Part shown: positions 14,794 through 29,200 of the stretch, piece by piece
Position numbering within the stretch: the first letter of the stretch is position 1
Layout of the letters: every line of letters starts with the position of its first letter
Assembly (NCBI GenBank): GCA_014773175.1
Contig: VXCM01002611.1
Location: 1-64,000 of the forward strand
Length of the DNA: 64,000 bases
Source of the DNA: Lucifuga dentata
Taxonomy: Eukaryota; Chordata; Actinopteri; Ophidiiformes; Bythitidae
Direction of reading: 5' to 3'
Notes under the pieces: model-generated
What the model was told of the DNA's origin: nothing
Databases searched by the model: none
Seen by the model: only the letters and a program-made list of their open reading frames with translations
Position numbers and translations under genes: made by a program

Positions 14794-17700
14794 NAACGTG
14801 TCAACGTCACTTTAAAACCAGATGAATCAGGATAAATCGTGGCTCATAAATATGTGCACATGGATCTTCATTGGCTTTTACCTGTGACACACCTGACAAC
14901 AACGCTACCTTAATGTGACACGGTGCTCTGATTAACATAGGAGAAGCTTTATGAATGAGCTTCATTTATCACAATGCACATTTAGTGTAACGCTGCATAC
15001 TTAGTCTGACTTTTTATGAATCTGGCCCATTGTCTTTTCACATGGATGTCTTGAGGAATTCTCACTTTTATTGGTGCTCATGCGCTCTCTTCTGTTGCAC
15101 TGTTGTCAAGGTCTGGGTGTCCACTAATTCTTCAGCCAGGCTCAACTTGAAGTCCAGAAACTGTAAAGTGTCTTTTGCATGTTGATTTTAGGCCTGTTTA
15201 CTCGATCCAGCTGTTTGCAATTGCAATGGCAACAAAGTGACCCATTACAAGTGCAGCATGTGGTTCTGCACACGTTACTGTATTTTTTGATGGCTGCTGG
15301 TCTTCTGACTTGGACATGTGCTTTGTGTTTGCTGGACTATCTTGTGGAAGGCTAAAGCAGCCTTGACTCATTCTGTTAGGAATGGTCTGATGACATTTCT
15401 TGTGGTGTAACATTCAGAGACACTCCTCTAGTCTGAAGTTCCTTATAGTAAATGCTGCCAAGTATTCAAAGACTACGTACTCAGACATGGAATAAATTGA
15501 ACTCCAATTTGCAGGAGTTATAGGATCACTTTGGTAATTAGGAGGCCAAGGTTGCACAGGTATGAATTTGTTATGGGAAAACATTAAGAAATTAAATTTC
15601 ATTAATTCAATATGGATTTAGCTAAAATTTTTTTAACCTTCTTTACACTATTAGTTACTTAAATAAAATCTAACTGATCTGCAATAAATATCAGCAATGT
15701 AGAACTGATCTGTTTTACTGGTCATCCTGAAACTCGCTTGTGTGACAGATGTTTTAGCTCCTCCCATGCTGAATGATGCCACTCATCTTGCTGTGTCCTC
15801 TCACCCAATGAGCATCCTGCCTCCTCTACAGGGCTTTCTACTTGTTCTTCACAAGGTTCACACTCATTCTCTGCATTTTCTTCATCTGACTTCTGACTCT
15901 CTGTAAAATTATTTTGTACAAAATCATTCCTGAATGTTCTGTCTCCTATATAACAAAGTGTGAAAGACATTAATATCACCCTGATGTCCACTACAGAGGA
16001 CATTCATAAATGGGTTAGTAATTCAACATAAAAATAACTAAATTTCTGTCAGACCTTATTAAACAATACATGACATGCATATGAACAATGAAATGCATTA
16101 TTATTACAGTAAAAATAAAAAGTCTAACTAAAAACTATTTGCACAGAATGTGCTTTTTGATGTGGCAGCCATTTTATCAAAAAAGAAAGAGTAAGTTTTC
16201 AGCATCCCACCCCCACACATGTATACCACATGTGTGGGGCTTTGAAAGCCCAGAAAGTCCTTTTTAGGTTACAGCAGGAATTACTGTGTTACCTCAAATT
16301 AGCAAAAGGATAGATATAAAAACAAAACGTCCACTACTGAGGACATAAGTGGACGGGCTGGTCTCAGGAGGGGGCCTGCACATGTACGAGTCTTCTAGTC
16401 ATTTCATTTGTCTCAACATGCAGCTCGGGAGTCATTGGTGTTTTCATTCAAAAACATCACATTAACTACACAGTATCACACTAAATAAGCGCTGTGATAA
16501 TTGAAGCTCATTCACAAAGCTTCCCTTTAAGCTGCCCCATTAAGGTAGCATTGTTGTGTTAATGAGCTGCTTCATATTTACGAGGCACGATTACTCCTCC
16601 ATCATCTGGTTGAAAGCAACATTGACACATTAAATTGGCAAAGGAAGCATAAATTCTGCTTTAGAGTTCCACATTTTAAAATATAACAGTTTAACATACA
16701 GCAACTTTCATGTTCATGTTTCATTACATTAGTTCTCTACTATCATCTGCAGATTTCTGGATTTTTACAGGATTTTTACACAGAATGATGGGTGATCAGA
16801 GATTTCTCTTCTTTGCTCTGTGAACTCACTGGAGGATCACGGGAGTTTGAATGAAAAAAGGCTGACAGTGTAGACAAGATACATACACATGGGTGACAAA
16901 TTAAAGGAAAAATTAGAATAAATGAATGTGAAACATGATGCGGTGGCTTAGTGGTTAGCACTTTAAGCATCCTCTTATGCTGTCTGGAATGCCTAAAAAT
17001 GCTGAGCAGGTCCAACTGGTGTCCATTTTGGATTAAGATGAAAAGAGGAAAAGAGCAAAGTGACTTTGAAAGTAGCTTTCTTATTCAGGCACAGACGGCA
17101 AGACAAAGATTCTTGATTCGGCTCATGTTTCAGTCAGAATAATGACATCTGCATTTACATCTGTGGGAAAGACATCAGTAAGCAAGGTTGGAAATGAAAG
17201 CTGGAAGCTCACATTCAATGGTTGTGATGCTCGTGCATTAGTGCCACATGTAGGAAAAAAACAGAAGAGAAAAACTTCCTGTCAGCGCAGGACATGATCA
17301 GAGAGGGATATTATGGGATGGAAGGGTTCTAGGGTTTGATGAGTATGAACATGAATCATAACCACAGCCTGAACACTTATATATCATCATCAAAATACCA
17401 AATGAGGAATATTTACTTTATACTTCATATACGGTATCAACTTATACTGCTTCCTCTGCTGTGCACATGTCAGCATGACATAACATTATGTACAATAATA
17501 TCACATGGCATGATCGTATGTGACATGACATGGCATAACACAACATGCCAGTATAGCATTACTTATAGCACAATACATCGCAATGTAACATATAGGGCAT
17601 TACATGACAACTGGTTACTTAATTTGAAAATTAAGACAAATTCCTCCGTTAAACAGTTTAAGATGAATTCCTCCTTAAACGTGGTTAAAGGTAAATTCCT

Positions 17701-20700
17701 CCTTAAAAACAACACATTGTTTCTGTGCAGGAAAGTCAGTTCTTCTCATAATGTCACTGCTGTCATACTGTTTCTTGTTTGTGTTGCTGTGGTTGTTGCT
17801 GTGGCTGAACAGAGGGGCGGTTTCACCCACAGACACACACACACACACACACACATCAACAGATGACATCAGTGTTTAATTAGATTGGTTTAGAAATGAG
17901 ATTTTCTGCAAAGTGACAAAGAAACAAGATTCAACAGATTCAGACACAGGCCTGTGGGCTCTCTCACACACACATCCACATGTGCATATGTGACACATGA
18001 TAGCTCTATATACTGTGATACTGTGATATAAACAAAGATGGCTGCGCCCATGGACAAGAGGCTCCAATGTCCATTAAAACACAGAAGTTCTCTGGTAAGA
18101 TGGCCTAGGAAGTGTTCAAGGCTCAGTTTGAACTGTTGGCTGTGGCTGCTGCTGGTCTGAAGAGCATAAAGTTCTTACAGTTAGCTCTGTGTCTGATGAT
18201 GCAGCTGCCTGCTTATTACTGCTTAACGCTGAGGAGAAAAGAGACCAAAAAGCTTTAGTTGGGGCTCTGCAGACATGTTTTGGACAGTATAACCAGCCTG
18301 TGCTTGTTTGATGATTGATTGTTTGATGGTTGGCTTTTAATTTTTTGCCATGTGTATTTATAATGGTTGGCTTCTCATTACTTGACCTGTGCATTTGTTA
18401 TTCATTGTTGGACATTTGTCCTTTTATTATTCAACCTGAGTATTTGTTATTTGAAGCAGGTAAGTTTGAATCATTACATGTTATAATTCATTGTTAGAAT
18501 GTGGCACACAATGTACTCCATAGAATAAAGCCACATCTCAGTTAAAACGACACACTGGCGAGCGACTGAGTTTGTGTGTGGTTTCAAAAGCGACATCTGG
18601 TAACTTAAAGTAGAATTTTCCATCTAAAAGTCTTTTCTTTTTCCTTCTCCGTAGTTAGCGTGAGCATATAGTGTTAGCTACAGGAAGTGGGGGAAAAATG
18701 AAAACATTAGCGTAGCCTTAGGAAGTGAAAAAACAGATGCTACAGAATAGCGTTAATGTTTTTTTTTAACACGTTAAACAGTCCACATTAATCGCAAAAA
18801 TTAATTTTCCCAGCTCTATTATTTATATATTTTTTTACTCCGACAACACTTGTCTCCATATGAGGCCAATCACAATGGTGTCATCTGCACATATTTAAGT
18901 GAATGGAGGCAGGACTTACGTGAGCACTAACAGCAGGGGGCTTAGGGAGTACCTGTGCTCTGTTTGTTCCGACAAACTGTGGGTCTCTGAGAAAGTCTGA
19001 GATGCAGTTGCACAATGAGCTTGTAAGTTCTAACTGGGACAGTTTTTATGTCCGTTTTTGTGAAATTACAGTGTGTCTTTCATATTTATTTATTGGTTTA
19101 TTTGGCAGGGACAATGCACATTAATAAACATTTCTGTAAATGTGCCAGNATATTTATTTATTGGTTTATTTGGCAGGGACAATGCACATTAATAAACATT
19201 TCTGTAAATGTGCCAGAATCAGCCAAAAGGCTATTTTTCATCTGTAGTCCCTGCACAGATGTTAAATAGTCACCCTAAAAGAATTAAAAAAAAAAAAAAA
19301 AATTCTCAATTAATTGAAAATTAGTAATACATTAGAAAATGTTCTCAAAAGCAGAACATATTAAAAATCAAGATGCATTCCAATAAGAGGACCAACAACA
19401 ACAAACCATATATGTCTTCAATCCTTCCATTAGGCAATCGCCTCGGGCGGCGAGCAGCTCCAAACAAAAAATCTTTCCAAAGCAGCACTGCTGCTCCGGT
19501 TTTAATGTTTTAATGTTAAAATATGTGGAAGGAGATGATATGTGCACAAAAATAAAGCTCAGCTGTTTGACGTGTGTTTAGTTTTAAAGTTACCGTCTGT
19601 TCTTCTAAATGTGAAATCTTCCTTAATCCTCCTTAAAGCAGCTGTTTAAAGCAGGAAGCAGCTGTTTAAAGCAGGAAGTGTGTTTACAGCATCAATGTGC
19701 AGTCAGACAGCATAACTCATCTTCAAGCTAAAGCTTCACTTCACACTTTACTGACTGATGACTATTATTTATTTATTTATTTGTTTGGTTTTTTTTCTGT
19801 TGTTTGTTTAGAGGAGGAGGAGGGTGGACAAAGTTTAAGCAAGTTTAGTAATGAACAATTTGTGATGAAACCGACTTTCTCTACAATATATTTTGAAAAA
19901 CTGAATGAATTACCATTAATGCTGATATATAGAATAAATCTTTGTTGGTCTTTAATGAGATTTGTTGATAATATTGAATAATGAATGAATTAATAATTAA
20001 AAGATATACACTTGTTTCCTTTCAGCTGAATGCAAAGTGAATGAAAGTGAAGCATATTATATATTATAGTGCACAGTTTATGTATTATTACGACATCCAA
20101 AGATCAAACTTTAAGGATTCAAAGAAAATGTTGTCATGGAACAAGCTATTTACAAAATCTGACATTACTGATTCTGATTTAAATGACAAATTTGTCAGTT
20201 TTTACTGTTTATATTCAGAAAACAAACACATTTTTGTAGAAAAGTGTATTTATCTATTGTGCACAGGAAAGTAGCAAATAAGATACTCAGTTATTCTACA
20301 TTTTAATATCCAGCTCAGCTGATTATGTGAACATAATTTGATTTGTCTTTTTTGTTTAAAATTAAAATAGAGCTTGAGGGGAGGAAAAAAAGCCCCTGAG
20401 TATTTCCCAGAATTCCTGTGGGTGGTCTGATGGACTCTGCTGCTGCTTTAACCTTTATTCCATTCCTCCATCTGTGGTCTGTTTACAGAGACTGCAGGCC
20501 TAGTAAAACTAAACTGACAGTTAATAGAGTGATGTGGACTGCCTGCAGTCAATGTTTGGTCTGTGTTTTACCGTGAAAGGTCAAAGATTGCAGAGCTCAG
20601 GGCTCTAAGGTTCCTCTGTGCGACACACAGGACACAAACCAAACCTTCTTACACACTTACAGCAACCAAACTTATTCATATTTACAATTGTGACATTTTA

Positions 20701-22615
20701 CGTAACATCCATCCATCCATTATCCTCCGCTTATCTGGGTCCGGGTCGCAGTGGCAGCAGACTAAGCAGATCAGCCCATACTTCCCTGTCCCCGGCCAGG
20801 CCCTCTAACTCCTCCTGGGGGACTCCGAGGCGTTCCCAGGCCAGCCGGGAGATGTAATCTCTCCAGCGTGTCCTGGGTCTTCCCCGGGGCCTCTTCCCAG
20901 TTGGATGTGCCTGGAAGACCTCCCTAGGGAGTCGACCAGGGGGCATCCTTATTAGGTGCCCAAACCACCTCAACTGATTCCTTTCGATGCAGAGGAGCAG
21001 CGGCTCTACTCCGAGTCCCTCCCGTAACAGTAACACAGTAACAGCTGAAACCAGCGACAGTATAAGGATTAATTTAGACGATGAAATGTCAGAGCTAATC
21101 TGAAAAATCATCGGCACACTCCAGCCAATCACAGCATGGAATTCTCATTCCACTCCCAGAACTTTAATACATTTTAAGAAATAGATAAGTAAGATAGATA
21201 TGCAGAATAAGTAAATAGGATAATGATAAAAGATAAAATTACAAAAACTTATCATCTAAATGTTTTATCTTTCAGCTTTACAAGTTTAGAGGAAAAGTTT
21301 TCACATTTTATGAATTACTTTAATCTGGATCAAGTCCAACCAGCTTCATCTTTAGAATGTCTGATTCTGAAAGTTCTGGGAAAGTTTTTGGTTTTTAGTG
21401 TTGTTTATTCTGATTTTTCAAAGAGAATTATACAAATAAGAGCTTTTCCCTGTTCCAAGTCCTCTGAATTAACAGAAAATCTTAGAAACGTTTAATGAAT
21501 CCACACACTGACAGACAAGCGCGCTGATTGGCTGACAGTGGCTGTGATTTTTAGCTTAATCCTCTGTGGGAATATTAGGTATTTTTACAATGTCAACTAA
21601 AAAATATACAGTGAATCAGACTTGTGAGTTATGGACATTTACATTTATCATGTTGCTAAACCTATAGTACCTATAGACTAAATAACATCAAATTTTAAAG
21701 CAAAAAGCACATTTCCTCGTAAGTGTTTAAATGGTTAAGACTGATATTACTATTTGATTTCACACCAAACAGTAATCAGTCAAACCAGCAGAAGGTTTTT
21801 ACTGTGACTGAGTTCTTTGCTCTCTGACACATAAAGACCATATATGAGCTTTAATAAGTTTGGGTTCAAAAGATCAGTGATGATGAAAAGATACAATCAG
21901 CAGTCAGTGCTTGGGGGTGGGGGACTTTCCCTTATTTTCAAAGCTGTATGTTGACAGTTATGTACTGAGGTCACAGAGATTTTTGTTTTATTTAATGTGT
22001 GGTCCTTTGACTGTGAGAACGAAATTTTATTCCCCCCCCTTCAAAGTTGCCCATCGCTGGTATATATAAATACATGGTTCCCCCGATTTAATTCGTCCAG
22101 CTGCAATCTTTGCTATTGTTTTCCTCTGCATTGTTCTGCATTTGAGTACAGAAGAGATATTAGAGGTTCCGGTACTCCCAAAAATGTCCCGGTACTCTGA
22201 AATGAAAATCACAGAGGTCCCAGTACTGTGTAACGGTGAGTACCGGCCCACTTGGGTACAATGATCTAAACATCAAAGCTCACATGGGAACTTGAGGTAA
22301 AGTTGTCTCTCTGCTGATTATGGTGTCTTCAGTATGTTTTTATTTGCAAAACCCTTAAAACTACAGATTTTTACAACTACAGACGACATGTGACATCATC
22401 AAATGATGAAGCTACAACCAGGGGCCTCATGCATCATTTCTTCAGATGATAATGATTGTGTGTGTGTGTGTGTGTGTATTGGCAGGAACTGGTGTGCGTA
22501 TGTGGTGACAAAGACGGTGAGCTGCGTGGTGGAGGATGGCGTGGAAACCTACGTGAAGCCCGACTACCAACCCTGCACATGGGGCAGCATTCAGTGTTCA
22601 AGGGTGGTGGTGTGA

Positions 22616-22676
<61 letters not shown>

Positions 22677-23188
22677 CAACAGCACCACATAATGGTAAAC
22701 AGAGTTTTTTTCTTTTTTAAGAATAGGGTTATGTAGCAAACCATATATTAGAATCGACTGACCACCTAAAAACACTCAATAGGTGGTCTCTACACTAACA
22801 GCAACAGAACACCCTACAAGCACCCCAGCAACAATCTAAACCTCTCTATGAACACTTTAGCAACTAATCCCATCCCATCACATCATAACCGAATCTTCAC
22901 TTCTGTGTTTTTCCCTTCTTTCTTTTTGTCCCATTTGAACTGTTGTTTTGATCTTTGTAAATAAAGTTGATTTATTCGCACTCTGACAGCAGAATGACAT
23001 CAGTAGGTCAGTAATGCTTCAGTCCAAAACTTCTGGCATGTTCTGCTTTCTGCTGCCAGAGTCTTTCCTCTCCTCCTCCTTTCATTGAAATGAGAGATGG
23101 AAGAAACCCATCCCCCATCATCTCTAATGTGGAACCCAGAATGTTCCATTCTCTCTCTCTCTCTCTCCCTCTCTCTCTCTCTCTCTCN

Positions 23189-23242
<54 letters not shown>

Positions 23243-26200
23243 CTTTACTTATTCCCTATCAAATCTCATCACACATTCCTCTATTCTCTTTTTTTTATCT
23301 TCTCTTTTCTGTTCATTTATTTTTGATTTTTTTCAGTCCTTTGCTCTTCATTTCACTAATTGCATTTCAAAATATGACTCTGAAGATTGAACTCATATTC
23401 CTGCTGAATAGATATGCTTTCACGTGGAGTAAGAATATTCTACTGTGCCATTTGGAGCCAGTCTCAGATGATGCTCTGGATTCCTGGTTTGTGATTTTAG
23501 CTACTTGATGACTAAAGTTTTGCCTTACAACTAAAGCTTTGCAGAAATATTAATCTAAATCAGTTTAAATTCTTAAATGCAAAAAATTATCTGTTCTGAT
23601 AACTGGTGATTAAACTGTTACATGGTCAAAATGATAAAATGGCACTTAAATTACAAGACCCATAAATTAGACTCTGATGCAGACAAGACAAACTCAAAGA
23701 GTGTTTAATACAGGCTGACTTCACACTTTCCAGGCAGATATGTGCTCAATAGAGTCAGAAGCAAAAACATGCAAACTTTAAAAAAAAAAAAAAACATAGA
23801 TTCTAAATGAGAAAACCAAAATATGTCCAGCACAAATGATCCCAAACAAAACTCCCATCCTTCACTCCAACCAGTGAGGGGGCTCTGATTTTTCCTCCGA
23901 ATGTCTCCTCCAACAGAGGACCTGATCCATGTATGTTTCCCTTCAAGAAGTCTTGTGAACTCTAGTGTGACATCACTGTGTCAAATCCCATAGTTTTATA
24001 TCTCAGCCCACCAACGCTTCAGCCAAGCTGAACTCAGGAGAACTCAGACTTCCCTGTGCTCAAACATAAACATATCTGCTGATTTATTAAGCCCACATTC
24101 AGCCTGGAACATTTGAACCCACTGATAATTACACTGAAGGACTGAACACAGAGCTAACCAAATGAATATATACAATAAATTAGGGCTGGGAAAATTAATA
24201 TGCTAATTTTTGTGAAATAAGAGAAATGTTAGTTAACCCAAAAGAAAATAAATGCAATGAATCCATTACAAAATAAAGTTACTCCTTTAAGATAAAATAA
24301 ACCAATTCAGTTGCAGGGCCTCTTGTTTCTGTGACAAACTAAAGAAACAGTTCAATAAAACACATAAAACAGGGATTTTAAACAGGGAATTAAGCTACAC
24401 TGATTTGGTGATTCAGTGTATAATTATTACAAGTTTCTGCGATTAATCACAGAAATCTGTAGGATTAATTAGTTAATTTTTTTAATCGATTCACAGCCCT
24501 GTAATAAATACAGCATAATAAATATAAATGCTGAATTAATTGAATTTATCTCACAATATTATCAGCCATCATGGGAATCTCGCATAATAATAATAAAATT
24601 TCATTTATAAAGCGCATATCTCAAAACTCTAGGCGCTGTACACACAAAGTGGGATCAGGTAATAATTAAAATAATAAACAATATAAAAGCACACACTAAT
24701 GAATTCACTATATGAATATATTCACTAACTTATACTCTACATGCCTATTAAATATCCCAAGAACCTCCTCAAAGGCCCCTCCTTTATCAGGCTGAATCTC
24801 CTCCATTTCCGTGTTGCATTGCACATTGTGGGTCAGCGCGTCCATCAGCGTGCATGCTTCATTTTGTCATTGTTCCATTGTGACCTGCTGAGTCTGAACT
24901 ACAGACTGAAAACACAGATTTACAGTATCTCAGTCTCAGAGGCCTTCAAACGTGAACTCTCCTGGACAAATAAGCAGGCAGGTAAAGCCTCTCCGTCGCT
25001 CGCTGAGCCTGTTGCTGACTGAACGATGAAAGCAGGTCGCGGCTGTTTGCTCGCAGATGTTCGACACATGTTCGCACAGCTCAAATATGGATTCCAGTCT
25101 GAAACAATCTGCGTGCACGTAGACCAAAGCAGAACAACCACAGTTGGAAGAAATCCTTTGCTTAAGTTAAAACACTAATACCAGCAACAGAAAATAAAAA
25201 TACTTCATTACAAGTAAAAGAGCTGAATTCAAGCTTGTGCTGAACGAGGACATATTCTGCTTTTTTATATTCCCTCACTTTTACTGTGTTATAAGTAGGG
25301 AGTTTGTGTTTAACAAAAATGTTAAAACTAAAAACACATTTGTAGCACTCTCACTGCATTACGTAATGGATTTGCAGGTACAATAATGACAAAAAACAGG
25401 ATTAGAAATGAGCAAAAGACCACCTCACAGACTATGTTAATGATCTTTTATTAACAATTAAAATAAACTAAAACAATAATCTTGGGTCTTAAGGAAATAG
25501 TCCACTGAGGGGAACAGTCATTCTATGAGAGATGGAAAATAGTCAGAGGGCTAACTGTAGCCCCAAAGTTTTTAGGCCAGAGATCTGCTGCGCTGCAAGT
25601 TTCTTGCTTCCTTTTCAGTCCACGATCAATTTCCAATTACCAACTGGCCTCTGATGGTCCTCTTTGAGCCCCTCATGGACTGGGCTGCATCGTTGCTTTT
25701 CAGCCCTCAGGAAACCTAACTCCAGCTTTAGACTGCAGCACCTTGAGCGAACCCTGGCCTGCATACAGAGAGGACACAGGAGTGAAGATGCCAGCAGTGT
25801 TTGCTGTGTGTGACTGCTGCTCAGAGTGGAGGCAACACCCACCCACACACACTTCTCCTTAATCAACTAGGCTTGGCCGGTTCACTGAATCATCAATTCA
25901 AAGATTCGATTCTTCGTCCATGAATCAGTGAGCCGGGTCACAGAAGTAACTGAACCACATACTTCTGGTTCATTCTGGTAGTATAAATAAATGAGATTCA
26001 ATATATTTATATATTTTTTCTTTCACAACATTCTGTCTTTAAGATTAATCAACACATTCTAACTCCAACCATAAAACTATTTGGCTTAGGCAATCTAGTT
26101 TGTGTGGCACAAACACTGCTTTAGTGGCGTTTGATGTAGTGTAGGTGAGCGTCCACTAGGGGGGGCAGCTCACACTCACAGACAGGCTCATTGAGTAGAG

Positions 26201-29200
26201 ATACAGAGGGCAGAGCTGCGAGAACCGAGAGTATGGAAGTGTGCGGACAGATGAATTGGTGATTCGGTTCGGACATGAACCGGTCTTTCTCATAGGATGA
26301 TCAGACTGATCTGATTCTTGTAAATGAATCNCGGTTCGGACATGAACCGGTCTTTCTCATAGGATGATCAGACTGATCTGATTCTTGTAAATGAATCAAA
26401 CTTATAGTGAGCAATAAAGTCAAACAGGTTTACATCCTGCTGCACGCACACTCACACAGATTTATCTTGACTATATGTGGATTGAACCACTAATCCTTTC
26501 TGGGTTCTTTAACCTTTAGGTCAACACAGTGCTGCAGCAGCTCTGTGACAGTTGCCTGATGGTTTCTTATCGCTCTGATACAACACATAAGAAAAACACA
26601 GACATTTTGGTTTGGTTTGCCAACTTTTGTTGTTATTGATTGCAAAAGTTGTGAAGTTTGGTGTGTCATGAGGAAAAATCACAATATTATCTTTTTCTAA
26701 TTAAGAACATGTTATGATGAGAAACATGGCAGATTTTTTTTTCTCATGGTGGGATTAAAATTCTGAATGAGCAGACAATATTCTTTATGGATTCTTACTT
26801 TCTGCTGGTTAAGAAAAGCAGGGGTTAGACAGGGTTAAAGTGTGAATTTCAGGCTCTGTGCAGATTTTGGTGTTTTTCCAGGCAGAGCAGCACAAACACA
26901 TCCTGGCCTGGATGCGTCAGCCACGCTTGACTTTGATAAGATCCATATTCATTTTTAACTACATACACATGTGGCTGTCAGTGTGGATTTGGGGCTGTGG
27001 AGGTGGAGCCATCCTTAGGGCCCCCCTCCTCACTAACTAGAGAGCGCCACCCCCAGAATTTGTTTTCCTGTGAGACTGGATTGAATGGAAAAGAGAATCA
27101 AACTGGCACAGAAGTGTCTCTCAAAAGTGTGATACTGCAGCTGTGCCACCTTAAATTCAGTTTGCATGGAGGGAGAAAACACATCATTTACTGTGTTGCT
27201 GTGGTTAAAGAAGAACCTCCACCGAGTGATGCAATGGCATGAGGCAAAGAGCCCATATTAATGGAAATTTTATAACAAGTTAAAGGTGGAATTACTATTG
27301 TGTTTGTTACTGTAACTGACTCATCACATTATTAGTGACTCATGTTATGTTTTAAATTTCATTTCTTGGACAAAACTCTTGACATTCATATTTCTGTACA
27401 GATACAGCTTTGATTGGCCGATTGATCCACGGTCTCATGTCTTTCTCCAGGTACCGAACCTACATGAGGCCGAGGTACAAGGTGGCCTACAAGATGGTGA
27501 CAGAGATGGAGTGGAAGTGTTGTCATGGTTACAGCGGAGAGGACTGCAATGATGGACCGATTGGTGGCACAGGGACACAGATTTCCAGGCCAGCACAGGG
27601 AGGCAGCAGTGGGGGTGCAGGCCATGGACAGACTGGAGGACACAGTGGTGAGTGGATATACTCATTTCACATTGGACCCCTTTGGTTAAAAAAGCTCAAT
27701 CATTCAAAAAAAAAAAAAAAAAAAAATCCACAATAATAGTACTTTATTATGTCCAAAGTCAGCACTGAGCACCAAACAAGAAACAGGAGTGATGTTCATG
27801 CGAACGCACACGCACCTGCAAGGCAAATAAACCAGCCAAACAATTCTGCAGAATCATCCAGTAAGAATGTCTTCCCTGCGGAGTCAAAGTACCTCCTGTA
27901 CCATTACAAAAGAATCATTAAAGCAGAGGTCCCCAACTGGCAGCCCGTGGGCCAAATGTGGCCCGTGGGTCCTATCTATCAGGCCCTCAGATGACTTCTC
28001 CAAAAATAANGCCCGTGGGCCAAATGTGGCCCGTGGGTCCTATCTATCAGGCCCTCAGATGACTTCTCCAAAAATAAAAAATAAAAATAAAAAAATCTTG
28101 TACTTTAGTCGCGCTTATCTCAGGATTACATGGTCATAAAATGTCATGCTTTGGCAAGGACCCTTGGCCTGGCCTTTGGCTTGGCATGCTTGACATAATT
28201 TGGCCCTTGGGGAAAACTAGCTGGGGAACCCTGCATTAAAGTGATAGGCCAGCCAAAATCTCACTTCTGAGTATCAACCCTCCACCCCACCCAACCCTGT
28301 GGGCTGACAGGTGTCTCTAAATACTTTGTAGTTTCCTCATTGGTGGAGCAGAATTCAGTCAGTTACGATAGATTCCAGTGGTAACCATTTATTTTTACTC
28401 TCAGTTACAATGAATTTCATCAGCTTTCATAGAAGGAAATAGGATCCAAATGTCCACAGAAACTCCTCAAATGTCCAACTGACTGCTACATTGACTTCAC
28501 ATCTGGAAGTTCATTTTACTCATTTCTAGCTAAGTATACCTCATCTATACTAAATCTCTGCTGGAAGCAGCATATTTAGCAATATTTAATACTGTTTGCA
28601 ACATACTGAGTGTATGGAACTGGCAGTGACTGCATGATATTGAAGAAAGAGGAGGATGTTTCGTCTTATGTTAAGTTTATTACTCTGTTTCCTCTGGTTC
28701 TCCCAGGGCAAGGGGAGAGTGAAAAAATGAGGAAGCTGGAGGAGAAGATCCAGGCTTTGACCAAGAACCTCCACGACCTGCAGTCCACTCTGATTACCAT
28801 GAACGAACGCTTCCAGGACATCAACAAACCAGGCTTCAGTGGTGGCAGCACAGCAGGAAGAAACCCTGCAGATGCAGCTCAGCCCGAAATTAAAGAAACA
28901 ATCAACAGCATCCAAACCAAACTAGACCAACTGGACAACCGCACCCAGGTGATTCAAAGTCCATTGTGTCAAATCCAAATCTATCAGCAGAGTTTAACCA
29001 GCTGCTAGTCATCTCACTGAAGTGTGCATACTGTAGTTTTGCTCTGACAATTTCTGTTCTGCCTGAGTGTAACTGGTGGATTCTGCTTCTGCGTTGTGTT
29101 TTGATGGTATAGATAAAGAAGTGACTGACTTCTTTTAGAGCTGATCTCCCTTTATTCTGACATGAAATTTAAAAAAAAAAACAAGAATCCTCCACAATAG

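Larger units (their letters stand above)
1574..22485 (+). other. emilin1 intron 1 (about 20.9 kb)
   Basis: Accounts for over half of the gene span. Recognised content is listed separately: minisatellite, hAT-like elements, TTAA MITE, LINE relics, SINE-like repeats and microsatellites. The remaining stretches (about 1574-3650, 7184-9739, 10655-11325, 13700-14460, 16620-18500, 19310-20700, 21040-22450) show no coding or RNA gene that I can support. 2018-2060 (AAGATAAGATAACC type) looks like a LINE 3' tail. Confidence 0.7.
22612..27450 (+). other. emilin1 intron 2
   Basis: Holds a (CT)n tract at 23152-23239 with N 23188, the hAT MITE at 24181-24501, a LINE-tail-like piece near 24577-24690 and an assembly duplication around N 26331. 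No coding exon or RNA gene seen in the rest. Confidence 0.6.
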
